A DNA stretch of 17,604 bases, from assembly GCA_902803035.1 (NCBI GenBank), contig CADCON010000148.1:1-17604 (forward strand), given 5' to 3'. The first letter of the stretch is position 1. Each line of letters opens with the position of its first letter. This document shows positions 8,638 to 14,779 of the stretch, in pieces. Source of the DNA: an uncultured Ruminococcus sp. (GTDB lineage: Bacteria > Bacillota > Clostridia > Oscillospirales > Acutalibacteraceae). The notes below the pieces were generated by a model. That model was not told where the DNA came from. It saw nothing but the letters and a program-made list of their open reading frames with translations, and did no database searches. The position numbers were made by a program, and so were the translations under genes.

Positions 8638-8802
8638 TAAGGCACTGTGAGGAAATAAGATAGACAAAGATGGCGCGGGATTTTTTGTCTATGACAAGGC
8701 GGAGAAGCGCGGGAATACTTGGTGTATTCCAAGCTTTGACAACGCAGTCATAGGCGAAAAAGACAAGCCAGATTGTTCAGATTATTTTTGAACAGTGCCT
8801 AA
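8638..8802. mobile_element. MITE-like fold-back element with terminal inverted repeats
   Basis: A 165-bp non-coding insertion. The ends at 8638-8658 and 8782-8802 are imperfect inverted repeats (16 of 21 positions match) built on AGGCACTGT. Excluding the outer TAA, the element proper runs from GGCACTGT (8641) to ACAGTGCC (8799), flanked on both sides by TAA, which looks like a 3-bp target-site duplication. Internal arms 8681-8695 and 8747-8761 are also inverted (two transition mismatches), and the centre 8712-8730 forms GGAATAC/GTATTCC around a 5-nt loop, so the whole element can fold into one long hairpin. It has no ORF. A TNA-type duplication and a GGCACTGTT-like end would fit mobilisation by an IS5-group transposase, but this is inference. 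No second copy was seen in the window. Confidence 0.72.
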
Positions 8803-9626
8803 TATCTTACGCCGAAATACTTGGCCTTCAGGAAGGCGAAAACCTTCCGACCCCAGTTTTCCCTTTCCATAAAGCGGCAGGGGATCTCGCAGATTTCCTT
8901 CCTGTCCAGCGTGCCGTCCGCCAGACAATGCTCCAGCCAGACATTGAAAAGTATTTCGCTGATTCTGCCGTAGAATCTCGCCTGAAAGGGCGACAGCTCC
9001 GGCATTTTCACCTTTCCCTCGCTGACCCGCCTTTCCAGCTCAAACAGCACGTCAAACAGCCACGCGCAGTACCTGTCAACCAACCCGCGCTCCATGATCA
9101 TCATATTGAACATATGCCCCCACGTGCGCCTGACCACTTTGTCGAACGCCGGAAGGTATGCCGGATACCTCTCGCCGATAATGGCGCGCGTTTCGTCGAG
9201 CTGGCTGATGTAATGCGTGTGTCTGTAATGGTCGTAGAGAGATTCGATAAAATACCTTCTCTTGCGGGGCACGAAAACCCTTATCCTGCCGAGCTTCGGA
9301 AGAAGATCGCTGTACCGCAGCACGCCGTCAAAGGGGTCGCGTGTCCTGCGGGCGCTGAAATGCCTGCGGTAGTGCGCCAGTCCGATATAATCGGCGTCCA
9401 GATGCTTCCACGCCCAGTAAAGCCCGGTCAGCTCGCAGTAGCCGGGATTCCTGATGGATATATTGTCCCCGGAATTGTCCAGAGAAAAGCCTTTTTTCAG
9501 CGGCTCCCCATCATTGTCCTGTCTGCCTTCCGCCCCCACATACAAAGGGACATACATTTCGTCCTCAGGCATACGGAACACCTTGTGCGCCGCGACAATA
9601 ATCTTTACCGTTTTGCCCTGTTCCAT
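8799..9626 (-). CDS. DUF4422 capsular polysaccharide glycosyltransferase
   Basis: A 275-residue protein of the DUF4422 family found in capsule and exopolysaccharide clusters and thought to be glycosyltransferases. Seen: an N-terminal strand KIIVAAHKVFRMPEDEMYVP with the family AxHK pattern, then DNSGDNISIRNPGYCELTGLY with the conserved N-x-YCELT-xYW region, the LAHYRRHF motif following DYIGL, and a C-terminal half with RTWGHMFNMMIM and a FNVWLEH segment near the end. The ATG 9624-9626 was chosen over an in-frame ATG at 9647 because AGGAG lies 5 nt upstream. This is the first gene of the polysaccharide operon, about 26 nt downstream of its likely transcription start. Its TAG stop lies at the junction with the fold-back element, but the gene appears complete because the pre-insertion sequence would also read TAG. 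Confidence 0.9.
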   Translation of the reverse strand: MEQGKTVKIIVAAHKVFRMPEDEMYVPLYVGAEGRQDNDGEPLKKGFSLDNSGDNISIRNPGYCELTGLYWAWKHLDADYIGLAHYRRHFSARRTRDPFDGVLRYSDLLPKLGRIRVFVPRKRRYFIESLYDHYRHTHYISQLDETRAIIGERYPAYLPAFDKVVRRTWGHMFNMMIMERGLVDRYCAWLFDVLFELERRVSEGKVKMPELSPFQARFYGRISEILFNVWLEHCLADGTLDRKEICEIPCRFMERENWGRKVFAFLKAKYFGVRY

Positions 9627-9658
9627 TTTATCTCCTCTCAGACGCATACTATTTTATT

Positions 9659-9687
9659 ATTATATCACATCAATACAAAAACTTCAA
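9659..9687 (-). promoter_or_regulatory. SigmaA promoter of the polysaccharide operon
   Basis: On the minus strand the sequence reads TTGAAG, a 17-nt spacer, then TATAAT preceded by TG (extended -10). The -35 box is at 9682-9687 and the -10 at 9659-9664. Transcription should begin near 9652, giving a short leader of about 26 nt ahead of the DUF4422 gene. Confidence 0.8.
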
Positions 9688-9714
9688 TATCACCGTCACC
9701 ATTATATTCAATTA

Positions 9715-9734
9715 TTTTTCGGATTATCGAAAAA
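9715..9734. repeat. Inverted repeat upstream of the operon promoter
   Basis: TTTTTCG (9715-9721) and CGAAAAA (9728-9734) are perfect 7-bp arms around a 6-nt spacer. It lies 28-47 bp upstream of the -35 box and just beyond the phosphate transporter terminator. It could be a regulator-binding site or a secondary terminator hairpin; the sequence alone does not decide. Confidence 0.4.
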
Positions 9735-9742
9735 AACCATAC

Positions 9743-9784
9743 AAAAAAACGCCCCGCGGATCATGCATGACACCTGCGGGGCGT
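9743..9784 (-). terminator. Intrinsic terminator of the phosphate cotransporter gene
   Basis: On the minus strand a perfect 9-bp stem ACGCCCCGC/GCGGGGCGT (9776-9784 with 9749-9757) is followed directly by a run of at least six T (9743-9748). It begins about 37 nt after the cotransporter stop codon. Confidence 0.88.
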
Positions 9785-9821
9785 AATGGATTCTTTTGTG
9801 ACGCGGAGGGGGATCAGATTC

Positions 9822-11624
9822 TCAGACCGTGGCGGCGGCGGGAATTTCCTCCGCGCCCTTGTTGTCGAGTCTTCTGAGTTTGTATTTCTGCCTGTACTGG
9901 TCGATCAGCTCGTCCGAAAGGCTCGCCTTCAGCTCGGTGCCGAGATTGTCGACGTGAATGCTGTAGCTCTCGTCGTGCGCCTCGATCATGGCAAAAATGA
10001 CCTTGGAGCAGTGAACCGCGATTCGCTCGAAATTGGTCAGCAGCTCATTGAATTCCGTGCCCTGCTTGATGGTGCAGACGCCGGACTGAAGACGCTCCAC
10101 ATGATTGACCTCCGCCTGGCTGCAAAGCGAACGGATGACCATTGTCAGCGCGGACACCCTGCCGTCGGTACGCCAGCGGTTGTGAATGAAGTCGTCAACC
10201 GTAATGCCGACGATCTCATTGACCGCCTGCTCCATCACCGCAAGCTCCGCCTGCGCGTCCTCGGAATAGACGATGCCGTTCTCGCTCTTGTCGCGGGCGA
10301 CAAACCCGATGATCATGGCATGGTCGGTCAGCCGCTCAAGATAGGACAGCGAATGAAGATATTTGAAGACATTGTTGCTCTGGTCATTGGTCAGCTCGCT
10401 CTTGGAGAGCTTCATGAGGTAGGTGCCGATGCTGTCCTCATAGAGGTCGCCGAGCTTTTCATACCGCTGCACCTTGGCGAATTTTTCCTCATCGTAATCC
10501 CTGAGGAGGTCGAAGCAGGCGTGAATGCTCTTCTGCGCGGTGAGCGCCATGTCAAACACAGCCTTCTGCGACTGGGAGATCGCCAGCGCGGGATAAGGAA
10601 GGAAACGCTCGTCCAGCGCGATAGGCTCCAGCTCCTGCGAATCGTCGTCCTCTTCCTTCTCCTTGATCATGAAGCAGGTCATCTTGTCTATCGGAACAAT
10701 GAAGGGGTACAGCACGACAACATTGAAGAACCGGAACACCGTGTTGACCAGCGCGACGGATACGGTGCTCATGGTCATGGTCGTGAACGGGAAATGCAGA
10801 AACGCGTCCAGTATGTAAAACACGGGAGCGCAGACCACGACGCCCAGCACCGAGATGATCAGATACACCCACGCCGTGCGCCTGCCGTTAGTGCTCGCGC
10901 TGATGGCGGACAGCAGAACAGGGAGCGCCGCGCCGATGGATATGCCGAAGATAATCGGCAGAGCGGTGTGAAAATCAATCGCACCCGTCACGGTGAGTGC
11001 CTGAAGGATACCCACAGACGCCGACGCGCTCTGAAGAATGGCGGTAAAGACAATTCCCACCAGAATGCCGACCACCGGATTGGAGAACATGGTAAGAATG
11101 TCGATGAACGCGGGGCTTTCCTTGAGAGGGTCCACCGCGCCGCTCATATTGCTCATACCCACCATCAGCACGGCAAATCCCAGCATGATATCGCCGACAT
11201 TGTCGTACTTCTTTTTGAACATACGGATGAAAATGCCGACAATTGCGATAATGCCCGTCAGCGTAGCGGTGGAAAACAGGGAGACCCAGCCGTCCCCGCC
11301 GCCGATTTCGGAAAGACAGATCACCCAGCCGGTGATACTTGTCCCCAGAATGGCGCCGAGAACAATCGGTATGGCCCTCCTGAATTTCATCATGCCGGAG
11401 TTGACAAAGCCGACTGCCATGACCGAGGTTGCCGACGACGACTGAATGATCGCCGTAACGCCCGTACCAAGAAGCAGCCCCTTGAGATTCGTGTCGGTCA
11501 GCTTGGCGAGAAGCAATTCAAACTTGCCGCCCGCCGTCCGTTTCAATCCATCGCCCATCAGCGACATTCCGAACAAAAACAGTGCCATTCCGCAAAAAAG
11601 AGAAAATAGATTTGAAATATTCAT
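9822..11624 (-). CDS. Na+/phosphate cotransporter (Na/Pi-II family) with PhoU-like domain
   Basis: Sodium-coupled phosphate transporter in the cytoplasmic membrane. The 600-residue product has the two inverted family repeats, each with its QSSS-type signature: QSSSATS at 61-67 and QSASASV at 198-204, separated by hydrophobic helices. From about residue 340 the protein is soluble and helical, matching the PhoU-like domain that follows the transporter in YjbB/NptA-type bacterial proteins and is thought to regulate transport. The length fits that two-part architecture. The ATG 11622-11624 has only a weak GAGAG-like ribosome-binding site. It is a single-gene unit with its own promoter and terminator. 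It lies directly upstream of a phosphate-rich polysaccharide operon, but no shared regulation is visible; no Pho-box-like repeat was recognised. Confidence 0.93.
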   Translation of the reverse strand: MNISNLFSLFCGMALFLFGMSLMGDGLKRTAGGKFELLLAKLTDTNLKGLLLGTGVTAIIQSSSATSVMAVGFVNSGMMKFRRAIPIVLGAILGTSITGWVICLSEIGGGDGWVSLFSTATLTGIIAIVGIFIRMFKKKYDNVGDIMLGFAVLMVGMSNMSGAVDPLKESPAFIDILTMFSNPVVGILVGIVFTAILQSASASVGILQALTVTGAIDFHTALPIIFGISIGAALPVLLSAISASTNGRRTAWVYLIISVLGVVVCAPVFYILDAFLHFPFTTMTMSTVSVALVNTVFRFFNVVVLYPFIVPIDKMTCFMIKEKEEDDDSQELEPIALDERFLPYPALAISQSQKAVFDMALTAQKSIHACFDLLRDYDEEKFAKVQRYEKLGDLYEDSIGTYLMKLSKSELTNDQSNNVFKYLHSLSYLERLTDHAMIIGFVARDKSENGIVYSEDAQAELAVMEQAVNEIVGITVDDFIHNRWRTDGRVSALTMVIRSLCSQAEVNHVERLQSGVCTIKQGTEFNELLTNFERIAVHCSKVIFAMIEAHDESYSIHVDNLGTELKASLSDELIDQYRQKYKLRRLDNKGAEEIPAAATV

Positions 11625-11703
11625 CTTGTCACACTCTCATCGGATTCAGATATTCTGTTTGTCTTTTCACAAGGCCCTCATCCCTGACTGCCCTGCTCTT
11701 TTC

Positions 11704-11732
11704 ATTTTACCATAAGGATATGACGATGTCAA
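11704..11732 (-). promoter_or_regulatory. SigmaA promoter of the phosphate cotransporter gene
   Basis: Minus strand: consensus -35 TTGACA (11727-11732), 17-nt spacer, and TAAAAT (11704-11709) with a TG extended -10. The likely start is near 11697, leaving a leader of about 73 nt before the ATG. Confidence 0.82.
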
Positions 11733-11768
11733 GAATGATTGAATATTACCGACGTAAAATTGTCATCC

Positions 11769-11809
11769 GAAAAAACCGCGCCCGGATGTGAAAAATCTTC
11801 CGGACGCGG
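11769..11809 (-). terminator. Intrinsic terminator of the aspS-gatCAB operon
   Basis: On the minus strand an 11-bp stem (11799-11809 with 11776-11786, CCGCGTCCGGA against TCCGGGCGCGG, one G-T pair) is followed by six T (11770-11775). It lies 25 nt after the gatB stop. Confidence 0.88.
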
Positions 11810-11833
11810 CCTTTACATTCTATATGAGCCGAT

Positions 11834-13267
11834 TTATTTCAGCTTTTCTATTTCTCTCACAAGAATCTCTCTGATCGCGGCGGGATCGCCCTTGCCCCTG
11901 AGCACCTTCATGCAACTGCCGAAGAGCGACTGAAGAGCTTTTTCCTTGCCGCCGAGGTAATCGCTCACCGCCTTGGCGTTTTCGGTGAGAACGGTCTTGA
12001 CGGTGTCCAGAATCAGCGATTCGTCCACCTTGGCGTCGAGCGCCTGTTCCTTGACATACTGTTCGGGAGACACGCCCTTCTCGATCACCGCGCCGAGCAC
12101 CTTCTTGCCCACGCCGCGGTTGATCTTGCCCTCGTCCACCATGCCGATGATATACGAGAGGGCTTCGGGAGCGATATCCAGCTCACCGATCACCTTGCCG
12201 CCCCTGCGGAGAATACCGGCGCAGTCGGTGAGAATCCATGCCGCCGTATCCGCGGGTCTGCGTCCCGAAGCGACCACCGCGTCGAAGAGATCGCAGAGCC
12301 TTCTCTCGGACACCAGCGAGGCGATATCCTGCCCGGAAAGTCCCATCGAGGCATATTCCGCCGTTTTCTGCTCGATGGTGGCGGGCATATTGTCCCTGAT
12401 TTCCTTGAGCCATTCGTCGTCCACCACGACCGGCATGAGATTGGGGTCGGGGAAGTACCTGTAATCGGCGGCGGTTTCCTTGTTGCGCATGGCGAAAGTG
12501 CGGTTCTTCATATCGTCCCAGCGTCTGGTTTCCTGCACGAGCGTTTCGGTATTCCTCTCCACCGCGTCGATATGGCGGGCAACCTCGTACTTGATCGCCC
12601 GTTCGATGGCGGTGAGTGAGCTCATATTCTTGATCTCGCTGCGGACGCCCAGCTCCGTGCTGCCCTCGGGGCGGATGGAGATATTCACGTCACAGCGCAT
12701 GGCGCCCTCTTCGCATTCCGAAATGCCGCCGAAGCGGAGCATTGCCTTCAGCTTTTCGAGGTAGCCCAGCACCTCTTCCGCGCTGCGGAAGTCCGGCTTG
12801 CTGACAATCTCGATCAGCGGAACGCTGGTGCGGTTGAAATCGACGTAGGTCACGTCCGCCCAGTCGTCATGAACCAGCTTGCCGGCGTCCTCCTCCATGT
12901 GAATCTGCTTGATGCCGATGCGGCTGACGCCGTGCTTTGTGGGAACATCGACATATCCCTCCGTGCAGATCGGGTGAAACCACTGGGTAATCTGGTAGGC
13001 GCAGGGAAGATCGGGATAGTAATAGCTCTTCTTGTCAAACGTCGCGTACTGATTGATTCTGCAGTTCAGCATAATGCCGGCTCTGACCGCCAGCTCGACG
13101 GCGTGTCTGTTGGTGACAGGCAGCATACCCGGCATACCGCAGCAGGCGGGACACACGCAGTCGTTGGGCTGGTCGGCTTCGGAATGGCCGCCGCACGCGC
13201 AAAAAATCTTGGATTTGGTCGAAAGCTCCACGTGCGTTTCAAGACCGATCACAACTTCGTATTTCAT
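11834..13267 (-). CDS. gatB: Asp-tRNA(Asn)/Glu-tRNA(Gln) amidotransferase subunit B
   Basis: GatB binds misacylated tRNA, activates the Asp or Glu side chain with ATP and completes the amide with ammonia. The 477-residue product has normal family length. Seen: the N-terminal VIGLETHVELSTKSKIF with conserved Glu and His, a cysteine-rich zinc-type segment (CAC then CVCPACCGMPG, about residues 23-47), QIHMEEDAGKLVH, DFNRTSVPLIEIVSKPD, RCDVNISIRP, EIKNMSS and DYRYFPDPNLMPV, all typical. The C-terminal third matches the helical tail/YqeY-like tRNA-binding domain. The start ATG shares one base with the gatA stop (TGATG), which suggests translational coupling. It is the last gene of the T-box-controlled operon. 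Unlike its partner GatA here, it shows no loss of key residues. Confidence 0.96.
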   Translation of the reverse strand: MKYEVVIGLETHVELSTKSKIFCACGGHSEADQPNDCVCPACCGMPGMLPVTNRHAVELAVRAGIMLNCRINQYATFDKKSYYYPDLPCAYQITQWFHPICTEGYVDVPTKHGVSRIGIKQIHMEEDAGKLVHDDWADVTYVDFNRTSVPLIEIVSKPDFRSAEEVLGYLEKLKAMLRFGGISECEEGAMRCDVNISIRPEGSTELGVRSEIKNMSSLTAIERAIKYEVARHIDAVERNTETLVQETRRWDDMKNRTFAMRNKETAADYRYFPDPNLMPVVVDDEWLKEIRDNMPATIEQKTAEYASMGLSGQDIASLVSERRLCDLFDAVVASGRRPADTAAWILTDCAGILRRGGKVIGELDIAPEALSYIIGMVDEGKINRGVGKKVLGAVIEKGVSPEQYVKEQALDAKVDESLILDTVKTVLTENAKAVSDYLGGKEKALQSLFGSCMKVLRGKGDPAAIREILVREIEKLK

Positions 13268-14460
13268 CAGTCAGCCATCCTTTCTGCCGTCGCGGCAATG
13301 CTCAGAAGGGTGCTTTCGCCGAACGCCGCCGCCCAGAGCTGAACGCCGCCCGTCACCATTGCCGGGATGCCGGTCAGGTTGGGGATGGTCGTGAAGAGAA
13401 GCTCCCTTTCCGTCCTCTCAAAGGTTTCCGCAAGGTCGTATGCCGGAACGGAGAGCGCGCTCATGGCGGGGCAGAGCACCGCGTCGAAGCCCGCGAATAT
13501 TTCCTTCATCTTCTCGGATGCAAGCCTGCGAAGGCGAAGCGATTTGTCATAGCAGCTCATGTACCTGTTCTTGGAAAGCACATCGGAGCCGAAAAGCACA
13601 TTCATCTTGGCGGTAAAGCCCATTCCCTCGGTGCGGGAATTGACATACAGCTCGTCGATGTCCTTGTAGACGGGCGCGCGGTAGCCGAATTTCACACCGT
13701 CGTAACGGGAGATATTGTTGCAGGTTTCCGCCGAAAGCATGATCTGCCACGCGGTCGCGTATGCCTTCACATCGGTAACCGGAATGACTTCCACTGTCGC
13801 GCCGGCTTTTTCCAGCTTTGCCCTGAAGGCGTCGATCGCGGCCCTGACGCCTTCGTCCGCCGCGTCGTACAGCTCCTTCACAAGGGCGATCTTCATGCCG
13901 GCAACGTCCTTATCGGCGGCGTATTCGTATTTCTCCGCCGGAAGGCTGGTGCCGTCCTTGCCGTCGTGACCGGCTATGACGGAAAGCGCTTCCTCCACAT
14001 CCTCCGCGTTGGCAGCGCATACGCCCACCTGTTCGCCGGAGCAGGCGGTGGGAATGATGCCGTAACGGGACACCGTGCCGTAGGTCGGCTTGAGGAAATC
14101 CACGCCCGAAAGAGCCGCGCCGCGGCGGGGCGCGCCGTTCACATCCACGCAGAGAGCCTGCTTCACCGCGCCTGCCGCGACCGCTTCTGCGGCAGCCGTG
14201 GAAAGGGTGCCGTCCGCCTTTTTGCATACGCCGTGATAGGAGGTCTCGCCCGCGATGTCAAGACCGAATTCGCCGGTGTGGGTCTTTCCCCTGAGCGTGA
14301 AACCCGCCTTCACCAGGCGTTCCACCGCGTCGGAGCTGAAGAGCGGCACGAAGCCGTCCAGAATGTGGGAACCAGCCTTGGCTTCGCAGCCCTTCACAAG
14401 AATCGTATCGTCAACCGCCACCGTGCCGGCGCGGTCGATTTCAGTCACAAAATAATTCAT
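13267..14460 (-). CDS. gatA: Degenerate GatA (amidase-signature) subunit, predicted catalytically dead
   Basis: GatA normally hydrolyses glutamine and passes ammonia to GatB through a tunnel. This 397-residue protein is clearly homologous (ILDGFVP, GKTHTGEFGLD, LKPTYGTVSRYG, SRYDGVKFGYR, SRTEGMG) but shorter than the usual length of about 485, lacking roughly 60 N-terminal residues. In a hand alignment to my memory of S. aureus GatA, K79 corresponds to D17 (in VDDTI), cis-Ser S154 to L86 (GTLSTAA in place of GGSSGGS), and nucleophile S178 to A110 (DVNGA in place of DTGGS). All three catalytic residues appear lost while the frame stays open. ATG 14458-14460 has AGGTGG 5 nt upstream; an in-frame GTG at 14469 is the alternative start. 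The intact frame and position between gatC and gatB suggest a structural role. Confidence 0.88.
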   Translation of the reverse strand: MNYFVTEIDRAGTVAVDDTILVKGCEAKAGSHILDGFVPLFSSDAVERLVKAGFTLRGKTHTGEFGLDIAGETSYHGVCKKADGTLSTAAAEAVAAGAVKQALCVDVNGAPRRGAALSGVDFLKPTYGTVSRYGIIPTACSGEQVGVCAANAEDVEEALSVIAGHDGKDGTSLPAEKYEYAADKDVAGMKIALVKELYDAADEGVRAAIDAFRAKLEKAGATVEVIPVTDVKAYATAWQIMLSAETCNNISRYDGVKFGYRAPVYKDIDELYVNSRTEGMGFTAKMNVLFGSDVLSKNRYMSCYDKSLRLRRLASEKMKEIFAGFDAVLCPAMSALSVPAYDLAETFERTERELLFTTIPNLTGIPAMVTGGVQLWAAAFGESTLLSIAATAERMAD

Positions 14461-14470
14461 TTCCGCCACC

Positions 14471-14752
14471 TCACTTCACCAGTCTGGGAACGATCCAACT
14501 GTCGCCGCTGTGCTCCGGCGCGCCTTCGAGCAGTTCATCCCTTGTGAATGCCTGCTCGCGCACGTCTTCGCGGAAGATATTGGTCATGGGCATACAGTGT
14601 ACCATAACCTCCGTGCCTTCGGTGTTGACGGACTGAAGCGCCGCCGCTTCACCCTCCATGAAGCGGAAAACCGCCAGTGCCTTCTCCTCCTCCGCCTCGG
14701 TCAGTCTGAATTCGTTGAGGCTCTCAAGAGCCTTCAGATTTTCAACAGTCAT
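14471..14752 (-). CDS. gatC: Asp-tRNA(Asn)/Glu-tRNA(Gln) amidotransferase subunit C
   Basis: GatC is the small subunit that wraps around GatA and holds it to GatB. The 93 residues match the family length and pattern: an N-terminal helical region with FRLTEAEEEKALAVF, the NTEGTE turn (residues 43-48), the VHCMPMTNIFREDV motif that packs on GatA, and the C-terminal GDSWIVPRLVK in place of the usual xFxVPRVxx. The ATG 14750-14752 was chosen because AAAGGGGA lies 7 nt upstream; an upstream in-frame TTG at 14773 would include this ribosome-binding site. It follows aspS by 27 nt and precedes gatA by 10 nt. Conservation of its GatA-binding segment suggests the partnership with the degenerate GatA still matters. 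Confidence 0.9.
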   Translation of the reverse strand: MTVENLKALESLNEFRLTEAEEEKALAVFRFMEGEAAALQSVNTEGTEVMVHCMPMTNIFREDVREQAFTRDELLEGAPEHSGDSWIVPRLVK

Positions 14753-14779
14753 TGTATAATCCCCTTTTTTCAAGCGTCA

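Noticed and set aside
8594..8798. Possible small ORF or CRISPR-like repeat in the gap between the LicD and DUF4422 genes
   Set aside because: The repeats are inverted, not direct and regularly spaced, and no ORF with a ribosome-binding site is present; the fold-back element explains the gap.
13267..14469. GatA as a decaying pseudogene or sequencing error
   Set aside because: There is no frameshift or internal stop, its flanking spacing (10-nt gap and TGATG overlap) is operon-like, and other family motifs are well kept, which fits a retained pseudoenzyme better.
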